From NCBI GenBank assembly GCA_002102555.1, contig MCFL01000027.1:186001-250000 (forward strand): 64,000 nucleotides of DNA, in the 5' to 3' direction. The translations under genes were made by a program, and so were the position numbers. Source of the DNA: Catenaria anguillulae PL171. Lineage: Eukaryota; Blastocladiomycota; Blastocladiomycetes; Blastocladiales; Catenariaceae. Within the stretch, counting starts at the first letter, position 1. Each line of letters opens with the position of its first letter. The notes below the pieces were generated by a model. That model saw only the letters and a program-made list of their open reading frames with translations. It had not been told where the DNA came from and did not search any database. Positions 33,507 through 44,387 of this stretch are shown in pieces.

Positions 33507-34649
33507 TCAAGCGGCCCCCGTCCTCTCCTGCTTGGCCAACATCGCGTACCGACCCTCGAGATAATCAACGTATCTGAGGAACATGACGCTCCACACAAAC
33601 TGGAAAACGGAATCGATCGCAAACGGGGCGGAAAAGGCCACGGCAGTCGGCGTTGCAATCGTGAGGCCAAAGTACAGAGCCGTGAACATCTGGTTTGTGT
33701 CCGAGGAGACGTGAGACATGTCGACGACTCGCACATTATTGCATGCAAAGTCAGACGCACCTTGAATCCCTTTGCACTCTTGAGCCAATCGCATGCCAAT
33801 CCTAGTATGGACAGGTAACTTCCCCACAAGGCCAGCATTCCCATCACGCCCATCATGAACTTGATTTGCTCATACTCGGCCGCTGATGCTTCTGAACCCC
33901 CGTTGATGCGAGCGCGACCAGTCAAGTACCCAAGTGCAGTAGTGGCGCAGAAGGCGAGTTGCAAGAGCAGGACGGCTTTCACAGCTGCCCCGACTGTCAA
34001 AAAGGAAAGGATGTGCAAAAGTTGGAATACAGCGACAAGGAAATGGGAAGCGGAATGAGAGGCGCTTACCATCGATTAATCCAAACAAGGTCTTCCGCGG
34101 GTCCGCTGTGTCTTTATCCACCATAAACTGCAATCTATTGGCTGGTGTGGGAACAGCCGGTTGGGGAACGGTTGAGGTTCGAAGAGCTTCCGCTTGCTGC
34201 GCAACAACCAAGGCAACAGGATCTTGCGAAGAAGATGCACTTGCTGAGCTGTCTGCAAGTATGGCCAACTGCTGTTGCACAATGACTGCGGCGACTGGAT
34301 CCGTCATGGCGTCTTGGGACGGGAACAGTGATGCCGTTGTCGCCGCTGACGGCACTTGCACGGCATGCTGGTCGCCCACAGGACGGACAACCCCGGCGGC
34401 GGCAAGAGATGATTGACCCTGTGGTGTCACGCTGGGCAACGATCTGGATCCAACTGACGAGTGGCCAAGTGCGGCTGGCTGCTTGGCAGCCTGCTCCACA
34501 GCGTCATCATCCTCCCTGGGAGGAGAAACCAGGCGCACGCCGAATGGAATCAAAATGAACCATGCGAGGATTGGGACGAGCACGGCGGTTGCGATGGTTA
34601 CAATAAACCCAGTACTGGTCCATGGCGACGAACTGGATGCGGCGGACAT
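33507..34649 (-). CDS. Multi-pass membrane protein of unknown function
   Basis: Three exons on the minus strand with GT-AG introns near 33996-34069 and 33690-33760. The N-terminus MSAASSSSPWTSTG leads at once into a membrane helix (FIVTIATAVLVPILAWFILI), then a 130-residue Ser/Ala/Gln-rich soluble loop. Four more hydrophobic segments follow: AVLLLQLAFCATTALGYL, FMMGVMGMLALWGSYLSILG, FTALYFGLTIATPTAVAF and FAIDSVFQFVWSVMFLRYV. It ends YLEGRYAMLAKQERTGAA. About 300 residues. The topology is clear but no family was recognised. The last 100 residues look most conserved in character. Confidence 0.65.
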
Positions 34650-35256
34650 GACGAATGTTGCATTGAGGTTGAGTTTGGTTGAGTTTGGTTGTGCTTTCGG
34701 AGAGCGAGAGCCACAGGACCGCAAGCGGGGACCTCTGGCTTTTCGTCTCACGGCGCCCTGGGTGGCGGGCGGTTGGCGGGTGCGAAGTCGGTTGCTTTAG
34801 ATGACGTGGGAAGGGTGCAGGTTGATATCCTGCACTGAAACAGGGTCTCGCGAAGACGATCCTGCCCCAGCCCGGCCATCTACACATATGCATGGGCAGC
34901 CATGTAGGTAAATATGGGTATATTTGACTCAAGCCCAGCGCTGAGAGTACGATCAGGAAAGCAGACATTGGCGACGCTGTTGCGTGTTCTTGGTTTCCAT
35001 TGACGAGAGTATATGTATTTACTTGATCCTTTGCCGACCGCGTGAGACGATTCGAATCAGGCGGAGAGCAAAGGGCTAAGCACAAGTCGTACGGTTGCCA
35101 AGGACAAAGGGAGATTCAAGGCGCAAGACGGCCGGCAAGCAACATGCATTTCATGACAAACTTAAGCGCACACGAGATGACTCCGATTCATCACAAAACC
35201 CAAGCAAAACACCCGCCAACAATGCTCAACGCCGAAAGCAGAGCAGCAAAGTCACT
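34650..35256. other. Intergenic
   Basis: Promoter of the membrane-protein gene and 3' UTR of eS7, both on the minus strand. No gene supported. Confidence 0.45.
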
Positions 35257-35943
35257 TTAGGCCTTGGTCTTGGAGTTAAGGTCCTGGTACTGGGGGAACT
35301 CAAAGTGGACATCCTTGCCCGTGAGCTTCTTGTACACGGCCGAGAAGGTGTCGAGCTTGTACTCGAGGTAGGTGGCATCCTTCTTGTCGAGGAAGACCTT
35401 GGTGGTCTTGGAGCCGTCGACGCGGAGCTTGGTGCGCTTGCCAACAATCTCGGTGGGGTACACGAGGTCGTCGAGGATGGCCTCATGGACGGCAGTCAAG
35501 GTGCGCGAGCGGGGACGCTGCTGCTTTTGGCGCGAGTGGCGGGTGGGGCGGGGCATGACGCGACGCTGGGCAACAACGAGCACGTGGCGGTCCGAGAACT
35601 TCTTCTCGAGCTCGCGGACGAGGCTGTTGACATGGAGCAAGCGCGAAGGGTCAGTCAGGATTGGACCGATTTCTCTATTGATTCGCATCTCAAGTGAAAT
35701 GCAAACAAACCGCTGCTGGATCTTGTGGAACTGCTTGAGTTGGGGAACAGGCACAAAGATGACAATAGCCTTGCGACCCTTGCCGACATCGACCTCCTTG
35801 GCGGCCGAGATTTGGACGGCACGGAGATCAGCCTTGAGCTCAGCAACGTTGTTCTCGAGGTCGAAGATGGCCTGGGCGACCTGCATCTCGAGCTCGTCAG
35901 CCTTGACACCGGCGGCCTTGATAATCTTGTTGGCGGCAGACAT
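35257..35943 (-). CDS. RPS7: 40S ribosomal protein eS7
   Basis: Small-subunit ribosomal protein. Exon 1 is 35943-35711 and exon 2 is 35623-35257, giving 199 residues, close to the usual 190-200. Family hallmarks are [27 protein letters not shown] joined to [59 protein letters not shown] and a C-terminal [10 protein letters not shown]. The start [12 protein letters not shown] is chosen because conserved sequence begins directly after it. The 87-bp intron is a multiple of three and has no in-frame stop, so the unspliced reading stays open; homologues lack the 29 residues it would encode, which shows it is spliced. Confidence 0.96.
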   Translation of the reverse strand: MSAANKIIKAAGVKADELEMQVAQAIFDLENNVAELKADLRAVQISAAKEVDVGKGRKAIVIFVPVPQLKQFHKIQQRFVCISLEMRINREIGPILTDPSRLLHVNSLVRELEKKFSDRHVLVVAQRRVMPRPTRHSRQKQQRPRSRTLTAVHEAILDDLVYPTEIVGKRTKLRVDGSKTTKVFLDKKDATYLEYKLDTFSAVYKKLTGKDVHFEFPQYQDLNSKTKA

Positions 35944-37166
35944 GGTTGTGGATGAAAGATGCTTTCGGGGACTTGCAACTGAATCAACGAAAGGAGGGCA
36001 GAGCAAGGGGAAATTGACATTAGTTAGTGAATGAGGAAAACAACCGGGTGGTGAGAACAGCAGTGATCGATGTTCCCAACCACCCAGCAGATTCCACACC
36101 CACCCGTTCCAAAACCATGCACCTGGTAAATCAATGTGACAAGCTGCGGAAGCGATACACATGACCAACCAGGGCACGACAAGGACGAAATCGAGCGGCA
36201 GGCAGGTAGGGCTGCTCCAGGCTTGCACACCCCACGACAAGCTCGTCGGGGCTGCCGAGTGACGTGCAAGTTGAAGCGCCGCCTCCGGGCTGAAAATCCG
36301 AAGGTCTGCGAGCCTAGAATGCGCTCTCCACGAGCCGGAGCACGGGACCTGGCATCTTCACGACCCCTACACACAATCCTTACTTACGGGACCGTGAGGG
36401 AGTCGTGGATTCAACAATCAAATCAAGAAGGGATCGGCGACGGCCATGTGTCGGTGCAAGCGAGCGAAGGTTCGGAGTGGGAGAAGTAATCGAGATGCGA
36501 AAGGCCGACGGTGCGATTCCAAATTGAAAATGAAAGCAAGGCTCTTTCAGGACAAACGGGATTTCAATTGACATTGGCCCAAAGGCGGCAACAGCCCGAA
36601 CCTTTGACTTGCGTGCCGCTCGCGACCGTCGTTGACATGCGGTACATGGATTGCAAAACGGCTGAGCAGTGCGGAAATCGCTGGGAGGTCGAGGGCGTCA
36701 GATTTCGAGCATGGTGCAGCATACATTTAGTCACTAAGCGAAGAGAACGAACCAAATCAATGTTGGTGTCAGTCGACCAAGTGGATGCGAGGCGAGTGAA
36801 TGATCGGCAAGAGCCAGATCGGAGGGTGATGCCAATCTTCCCGTGTCAGTGTCAAAAGTCACATTCATTCTGATCCACACCAAGCTAAACATTAACATGG
36901 CAGCAACTTCTCATCAGTCTCATTGTATGGACCCCAAAGGCAATGGCGAGAATCAACCGGATGAATACTGCTCTATCGGAGGTATTTATCAAAGAAATCA
37001 ACTGACAAAGGAAATCCATCAAAGGAAACTGGCATGTACAGAACACCAAGCGCAAACATGGGAAATGAGGATGGCCAAATCTTTGACGAGCAAAACATGA
37101 CAGGGAGATGGGAAAACGACTGACCGCTAACAATTTATCCGATCCGCAAAGAGTCAGCACAAATGA
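35944..37166. other. Intergenic upstream of eS7
   Basis: Long promoter-side region of eS7 and the 3' flank of PACRG (both minus). Upstream introns in a 5' UTR are possible but not shown. Open frames up to about 120 codons lack any recognisable motif. Confidence 0.4.
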
Positions 37167-38133
37167 TTATTGACGAGACACGACACTACACAATGACATC
37201 AACACACGTGTGAGCAGCAGCCCCTTGAGGAGTCAAGTCAAGGGGGCTCTATAGGAATAAATCACGCACCTCTCGTATGTTGGCACCATGTACTTGATGT
37301 TGATAAAAGCGTCCTCTCCGCCGTAAAGCTCAAACTTTTCAAGCGTCTCTTGGATCAAGTCGCCAATGTTTTCGCGCTTTTGTTGAGCATAGTAGATTCC
37401 GTCACCGAGGTTGACTGTGGACATGATTCACGTGGGTCATAAGCATAATTTGATGTCGAGGCTTCTCAAGACACATGGCATACCATTCATGTGCTTGAAG
37501 AGATTGAAGATGGGCAAGATCTGACGATAGTATGGGACCAAGGCTTCACCAACCATCTCGGCCGACTCGACCAAATGCTGCAAGACCTTGAGTGTGGTGC
37601 ACACGACCTTTTGATTGCGCGTGTTGAGTGCCTCTATCAGCCGCATAAGGGGTCAAGATAAAAGTTAGAGTGAGCATGAAGTGCAAGAATAGGATGTCCG
37701 CGGATAACACGAGACGCACTCTTGATGGGAATGATCAACTGTGGAACTACTGGCAAAATCTTTTCGCCACCCTTGTCGAGCAAGTCGTGCACGCCTTGCC
37801 GAGCCAAAAACGCGTAGGGCTCCTCGGTTTCGCACAGTCCAGAAAAGAAGAGTGGGAGGTAGTGATGATAGTCAAGCTTTTCGATGTCGACCTTCCAGTT
37901 GATCTTGTTGCCTGTGCCGTCATGGTGAACTGCGATTGGGAAGTCGCCTCGGTTGTGAAGTTTACGGAAGGCTACATGGCAGAGGTTGATGAGGTGAGGA
38001 CGGATGGGAATGGGCAGGTGCGAACAGCATCCGCGTGATACATACTGGAGATTTCCTTTTGGTCCTTGTCGCGACGAGTAAAGGCGCCGGCTTTGGGTGG
38101 GGACGAGCCCTTGGGTGCAAAGTATCCGGACAT
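37167..38133 (-). CDS. PACRG: Parkin co-regulated gene protein (axonemal)
   Basis: In animals, algae and protists PACRG sits in the inner junction of the outer doublet microtubules of cilia and at basal bodies. Five exons can be joined in phase on the minus strand, from [18 protein letters not shown], through [15 protein letters not shown], then [20 protein letters not shown] and [20 protein letters not shown]. After IIPIK comes [40 protein letters not shown] and [20 protein letters not shown]. It closes with [18 protein letters not shown]. The last residues depend on the final splice: the intron from 37265 to about 37186 gives a short tail VVSRQ and a stop at 37167-37169; reading through gives a stop at 37233. 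About 220 residues, as in the family. Divergent from the EDE1-like gene. Confidence 0.92.
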
Positions 38134-38757
38134 GGCGAGTGAATGACTGGGATTGAATATCTGAAGGTTTGTTTGCACGTCGAGTAGTGTCGCCTGAGTG
38201 TCTTTGCCTGTTGGAAGGTCGTGGGGGAAGATATCCAAGCGACCAAACAGGCGAGAAAGTGGAAGGAAGGCACAAGTGAAGGGTGAGATTGCGGGCAGTG
38301 ATGGCGGGTATTGCGTCGAGGAGCGATACATTCACGTGTGCATTTTTGGTCGGTTTGATACATACTTGATACTCGCTGTCATCAGCCGGCGTCTGGCTGT
38401 TTTCAAGCGAAAAGGTGTGCTGACGCGAACCAGAGTGCTGCGAACAAAATCACGGAAACTTTTCGCATTTCAATCTACATACATCTTCAATCACGTGCTC
38501 GATCAGTTCAGTGTCCCCACGTTGTGTGGCGTTTCTGCCGCCAAACACCAAACGCCAAGCAGTCCTTCTTCGCGTCGCTTCGAATTCGCCTCACTTCGCT
38601 CCCTCATACTGTATCTCATATCCGCTTCATGCCTGCCACCACATACTGTAATATACTGTCACGGCCACGGCTCATGCAACCAAGGACCTCGCAATCCCAA
38701 GTCAGGTGACCCTCAACATCAACTCCTCATCGATCACCATCTCGATCTCATCTCGTC
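38134..38757. other. Divergent promoter region, PACRG / EDE1-like
   Basis: Shared upstream region of 624 bp. The right half contains CT-rich tracts before the ATG at 38758. No gene seen. Confidence 0.5.
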
Positions 38758-41700
38758 ATGGCGGCAGACTCGGACGTGGCCTTCACGGCAACGCTGGCCG
38801 AGCGCGACGACTACATTGCCTGGTTTGTCGGGTCGGGCGGGTCCGTTGCGGCCGACTCGATCCCCATGGACGGCGCCCGCTCGTTTTTCCTGCAGTCGGG
38901 CCTGCCCACCGACACGCTGTCGCACGTCTGGCGCCTCGCCAACCGCGCGTCGCTCCCCAACGGCGCCCTCAACTTTGCCGACTTTTGCATTGCCGCCCAC
39001 CTGCTCATGCGCATTGCCCGCAAGCAGATCGAGGCGCCACCCGCCACACTGTCCCCCACCTTCTTTGCTCAGGCCGATGCTTTTGCCAAGGGCAAACCCG
39101 CACCCCCGCCCAACCCGTTCCCGTCCACTGCTGCCTCATCCGCCGGGCCCGCTTCTTCGCTCTTGCTCGACGACTTTGGCGGCTCGTCCATGACGACCGC
39201 CACCACTGCCTCGTCGCCCATGCGCCCGCCCACTGGCGCCTCGACGCCTCTCGGTCCAATCGACACGCATCGCACGGGTGCTTCGACAATGTCGCATCCT
39301 GCCATCCCAACACACCGCACGGGCGGGTCCATCATGTCTTCCGCGGTCGGCAGTGGCTCGCCCATTGCCGGCACCCCGCGTGTTCCACCTCCGATCCCCG
39401 TCGGCCGTCCATCAACCATTCTCGAAATGCCAACTGGCACAGGGTCGCCAGTGCGTGGCCCGTCACCCATGACCGGTGCCACGTTGCCGCGTGGTGGTGG
39501 TGGCGGGGACTGGGGTGTCCCGCAAGACAAGCAGGCGACGTATGCCGGATACTTACGCAAGTGGATGTTGGCGCGAAAGGATTTGCCACAGGTAACGTCT
39601 CCTCTCGCTTGCAATTGTACAATCGGCCGCTGGGCTCATTGTTCTCGAAAATGCTTATGCAGGCGCCGAATGTTTTGACATGTTCACCAAGTCGGGCCTA
39701 CCCACCTCGGATCTCTCCAAAATCTGGAACCTCGTCTCAACCGAGTCGGGCGGCGCTCATTTGCGCAAGGACGACTTTATCGTCGCCATGCACCTCATCT
39801 TTGAGAAGCTCGCTGGCAAGCCTATTCCAGACACGCTGCCTACTGACTTGATTCCACCGCCACGCCGTGGTGGTAATGCTGGCACCTTCACTGACCATGG
39901 CATGAAGAGCACCTCGTCGACCGTATCTCTTGCCAGCGTGATTGGTGGCCACGCTCCCTCTGCGGCGACGTCTTCGCCGCCGTCTGGACCCGCGATTCCA
40001 CCGCCAACCACGTCACGGCAGCTGCTGCTGCTCCCAAGGCCACAACCTCGTTTGATGACATCATTGGCGGCGGCAGCACCTCCGGCCCATCCATTGGCCT
40101 CGGGCTCGGCTCGGCGGGTGTGTCGAAATCACCAGCGCCCACCGCATCGTCGTCCTCGGCCTTCTCCGCCATGCCTCCGGCCACCCGTGCACCCACGCTG
40201 CCAACCACATCCGCCTCGGGTCCAACATTTGGGTCTGGCCCGTCCCTGTATGGCGGAACCCCAGGCCTTTCGTCCGCCATGATGGCCAACCTTCCCGCCG
40301 CCGCCCTGCCCGAAGCCAAAGAACTGTCTGACCTCGTGACCAAGACGGAAGCGCTGACCATGCAACGCATTGAATCCACGCACGCGCTCAACCAAATTCG
40401 ATCGAGCGCCAAAACCTGCAAATCCGACTCGACCAGGCGCGCGTCACGTGTGATGCTGAGGAGCGGATCTTGAAGGAAATGAAGGCGGCGCTCGAGGCAG
40501 AGGCAGAGGCCGTCAAGGAGTTGAAGCGCGAGCTGGAAGACGCCGAAAAGAAGCGGACTGAGATGCAGGACGAGTCGAGGGGGTTGCAGGAGCAGATTCG
40601 GCGCGATCGGATCGAGGCAGAGGGGTTGCGGGGCAAGTTGGTCAGTCTGAATTTGGAGATTGCCGGGATGCGGCAAGAGATTAATAAGTTGAGGGAGGAG
40701 GCCAATCGCGAGCGGCAAGCCAAGGAAAGTGCCGACAGACGGCACAGAATGTTGAAGACGCAAAGGGTTTGGTGCAAATGACACTGGACGCGGAGCGGTC
40801 GAAAAAGATGGAGCGTGACGTGTTGGGTGGCGGGTCCGTGGCCGTGACCGCCTCGGCAACAGCAAGGGCGGGATCGGTCGAGGCCGTGGGTAGCAGTGCA
40901 AGTCGACCCGTGTCGACGATTGGGTCCCTTGGCGCAACGTCGCCGCTGGCTCGCCCTGGGTCCATTGGATCTCCGTCGCCACGCCGTTTACGCTTGAGTC
41001 GCTCGGAAAGTCCCCGTCATGGATCCTTTCCCTGTGGCCACGAACAAGACCGGCACCAGCATTACCTCTGGCCAAGGGTTTGGAGGCTCGACGAATGTGA
41101 CCACATCGAACCCAGCCCTTGCGACCGATGGCCGTGCAAAGTCTCCTGCCCCGAGCATGGGCAATGTCGTTGCGCCGTCAAGTGCTTCCGCAAGTCGTTT
41201 GACATGTCGGCGGCAATGGCCAACTTTCCCTCGCCGTCCCAGCTGCCGACCATGCCGCTGTCTCCCCCGCCGCCGTTGCCAGGAATGGGCAGCCCGGCTC
41301 AGGCGCCAGCAACGGCAACGGCACCTTCGACTGCTGCGGATCCCGCCGCGGCGATTCCCGATGATTTGAAGAAGCAGTTTGAAGAAGATTTCACGTTTGA
41401 CCTACCCGCGCCAGTTCCAACGCAAGCACCCGCGGCTACCACATCCAATGCCGATGACCCATTTGCCATGTTTGCAGGCCCGGCCAGCAATGCACCCGGC
41501 TCTGGTCCGTCATCTGCTCCTCCAACTGCCCCAATCGGTGGTGGTGACGCATTTGATCCATTCGGATTCGCCGCCCCAGCTCCTACTTCGGCCCTTCCTC
41601 GGCACCCACGTCTGCCGTCCCGCCACCCGCCACCACTGCAGGGGTCTCTGCTCCATCCGATGCGGCGTCTTTCGACCCATTTGCCGCCTTCAATGCGCCA

Positions 41701-41997
41701 CCCGCTGCCGCTGCCGCCGCAGCCCCCGCCCCCGCAAGCGTGCCCACATCGCCCGACCCATTCTCGGGCTTTGACTCGATTGTCCCGCACTCGCCTCCGA
41801 CGCAAGCTGCAGCTGCACCTGCTCCACCTGCTGCCAGTGCGGCCCGGTCGCCATCGCCAACGTCGGGCGGTGATCCGGTTGCTACCGTGATGGCCATGGG
41901 ATTCACAAAGGAGCAGGCGGTGGATGCGTTGGAGAGATACGACTTCAAGGCCGAGCTGGCCATCAATTACTTGTTTGACCAGCAGAATGCAAAGTGA
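38758..41997 (+). CDS. Ede1/Eps15-like EH-domain endocytic scaffold (frame-broken)
   Basis: Early scaffold of clathrin-mediated endocytosis. The first EH-like domain is at residues 5-85 (FLQSGLPTDTLSHVWRLA, LNFADFCIAAHLLMRIA). The second crosses an intron at 39592-39662 (YLRKWMLARKDLPQ, then FTKSGLPTSDLSKIWNL, LRKDDFIVAMHLIFEKLAG, IPDTLPTDLIPP). Then come a Pro/Ser linker, a coiled coil at about 40310-40790 (MKAALEAEAEAVKELKRELE), DPF-type motifs (DPFAMFAGP, FDPFGFAAP) that could bind adaptor appendages, and a C-terminal UBA domain (DPVATVMAMGFTKEQAVDAL, FKAELAINYLFDQQN). This is the Ede1 order. The frame changes at about 39663, 40012, 40398, 40755, 41000, 41200 and 41600, each repaired in sense by one base, so the locus is probably a good gene with assembly errors. 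Confidence 0.85.
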
Positions 41998-42251
41998 GAT
42001 TGAAGCGAAGGTTGCTGATTTTTTTTTTTTGGTGTCCTTGTCGGGAAGCGAGTTTGTCGTTTTTTTTTGTCGTTTTCATCTCTTTCACGTCCCATGTATA
42101 CACTTCTTCGAATGTGGATGACTTTTCGCCTTGTGTGAAGAAATGTCTCACTTTCTCTGCTGGACGCATCAAATCAAGCGAAACGAACGGCCAGCCAAGT
42201 AATCCGACCACGCCCACGAGTAACTGCGATCGCGACGTCAACCACGACACA

Positions 42252-43844
42252 ATGCATTCCGGCGACCCTCCCCTTCGCTGCAACTTGCTGACGTGCCGGC
42301 GTGCCATCTCTGCCCTGGCCAACGACCATGCCATCGTCACGACGTGTTCCCGTCCGTTTCCATGTCCCCAATCGTTCCTTCCCGCGACCAATGCTCCACT
42401 CATGCCCTGAATCCCTACACACACAGATGTCTTTTGCGAGGCATGTGCCACGGCTGCCTTCTCGGCCGCACTCGTGTGTCCCGCATGTGAGACGCCGTTA
42501 CCAGAACCGTGCGCTGACACATTCTTTCATTCAAGACGCAGAGGAACCTGGCATGGTGCTGATTTTGTCCGTGAACCTCATTGCTGTTTGTAGCGAAGAC
42601 ATTGCTTTAACGACCTTGAACCCGTCCGAGAGATACAAGTCGGTCCGTCATCACTCGTTCTTGCTCGCATCCGGCGAGACATTATAACGCGGCTCACACT
42701 CTTACCGGAGTTCATCTGTACATAGTCCGTGCTCAGCGGGCTGCCGCCGACCGTTATTCACGACATTGCGGGCCGAGCACTCAGTTTTTGGGTGTATCAG
42801 ATAACGCAGGAGGTTGCACTACTGGAATGACAAACAACCAAGTTCGTCAAGCTCCCATGTGTTTCATTGACGACTGTCTCACCCTCTGCCGCTGCTGCAG
42901 GCCGAAGCACGAGTCCAGGAATCCGAATCCCGCGCAAACGCCATCGCAGCCCAAACCAACCAAGAGCTTGCTGGTATGTCTTACCCATTCTTGTCGGAAT
43001 GTTAACCATCCTCTGACACACGGAATGAACAGTGCTTCGCGACCAGCTGCAAGCACTCGAGCATGACCGCGAACTCGACCGTCGCCGCGTCCACGACCTG
43101 GCCGAGCAATGTGCCGAAAAGAGCCGCGAGCTCGCAAGGCTGCAAGTGCAAATGGACCACTTGCGGCGCAAATCGATTGTGCCGAGAGCGACAGGCGGTG
43201 GCGGCAGTGGTGAGACTTTGACGAATGTGGATCCGTTTCCGCAACGGGCACCGGTCGATGCGGCTGGGCGCGTTGGCCAAGCAGTGAGCGGGAACAGTAC
43301 GGCGCGTCTCCCGGCAAATGGGCCAGTCGGAGGTATGCATTGGACGGCAACTGCCGCAGGTAGCACAGAGCACGGTCCAAGCGCTGCGCCGCCCGCGGCC
43401 GCATCGTGGCGGCCATGGAATGCGACTGGGACCACGCGCGACGGTGCCGCCGCCGTAAGCAACGGAATCCATCAGCATCAGCTACATCGCACAGATCGAT
43501 CCGTGCGCCATGGATCCGTCATTCACAATCCGGTCGTGACTGCCGGCGCGACTGGCGCAGGAGGAGGCATTTCCACACCCCGGTCAGGTCGGTCCGTGCT
43601 CATGCCTTCCATTCCGCATCCAACACCGCCGCCACCGCGTATGACGACGGGAAACACGAATGGGCAAAGGAATGCGGCGGTCGAGTGGATGCAACAGCAG
43701 GCCCCGCCGCAGCGCCAGCATGCTCATATGCCCCAGCAGGGGCCATCGCAGCAGCAACAATGTCATGGGCAGACTAGCGTGCATGGGTATGCGCATCGGA
43801 GGTCGTTCAGAAAGAGTGGCGGACGGAATCAAACGAATCGTTGA
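42252..43844 (+). CDS. HEI10: HEI10/CCNB1IP1-type RING E3 ligase, meiotic crossover factor
   Basis: Family members are SUMO/ubiquitin RING ligases that mark crossover sites on meiotic chromosomes. Six exons join in phase: 42252-42351, 42427-42508, 42594-42642, 42726-42812, 42901-42973 and 43033-43844, giving 400 residues. Exons 1-2 encode the RING: LRCNLLTCRRAISALAND, AIVTTCSHVFCEACATAAF, LVCPACETPLPEPED. Then comes the diagnostic block TLNPSERYKSSVLSGLPPT and VIHDIAGRALSFWVYQITQE, near-identical in order to human CCNB1IP1 and plant/Sordaria HEI10. A coiled coil follows (LRDQLQALEHDRELDRRRV, ARLQVQMDHLRRKS). The tail of about 230 residues is disordered, rich in Gly, Pro, His and Gln. No single open frame covers the RING because the early exons are short. 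Frame and splice consistency are excellent. Confidence 0.92.
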
Positions 43845-44168
43845 GTCCGAGTTCGGGAAACATGCCATCTTGTATCAAAGAGTGGGAGAATTCAGCCGGG
43901 AACCGCTGGTGGCCCATATTGTCGTCGTTGATCGTTGAATCAATCATTCTTATGACAAACGATTGTGAAAACGAACACTCTTCAAACTGACACGCAAGGA
44001 AAACAGGAGAGAAAAGAGCATAGGGTTGCAGACAATAGACAACCTGATGCGATCCACCTCGCCGACACATTCCTTGGCGGCCCGGCAAGCACATGTACCA
44101 GTCGTCAAGCGTCACACTTCAACGCAAGGTATAAATACAACACTATTTCTGCTCATAATCACCAACGA
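43845..44168. other. Spacer before tRNA
   Basis: 3' flank of the HEI10-like gene and 5' flank of the tRNA. A TATA-like ggtataaatac lies at 44128-44138, about 35 bp before the tRNA. No other gene. Confidence 0.5.
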
Positions 44169-44250
44169 GACACCTTGGCGGAGTGGTTATCGCGTTTGAC
44201 TACTAATCAAATACCCTAGTGGTGCGCAGGTTCGAATCCTGCAGGTGTCG
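44169..44250 (+). tRNA. tRNA-Ser, anticodon ACT
   Basis: Class II tRNA of 82 nt without intron. The 7-bp acceptor stem pairs GACACCT with AGGTGTC, followed by discriminator G. The D arm is gcg...cgc with gagtggttat, and the anticodon stem TTTGA/TCAAA is perfect around loop ctactaa. The variable arm is long, and the T arm gcagg/cctgc encloses ttcgaat. The anticodon at loop positions 3-5 is ACT, which reads AGU (and AGC if A34 is changed to inosine). The overall shape matches eukaryotic tRNA-Ser for AGY codons, whose usual anticodon is GCT. The A and B box promoter parts (tggcggagtgg, ggttcgaatcc) are present, and a T run follows at 44256-44262. Confidence 0.93.
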
Positions 44251-44387
44251 ACTTGTGTTTTTTGTCAAGTCGCTTCAGCTGTCTGGAAATGTCGGCGATG
44301 GTTGATTTTTTCTGATCCAGCCCAAGTGCGCATACGATGGGTGCGTTCGATTTTGACAGCTTGTAAAGAGTTCATGTCTCTTGGAAG

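Noticed and set aside
35257-36240. 327-residue continuous open frame as a long form of eS7
   Set aside because: It includes the stop-free intron and an upstream leader without similarity to eS7; the spliced 199-residue form matches the family.
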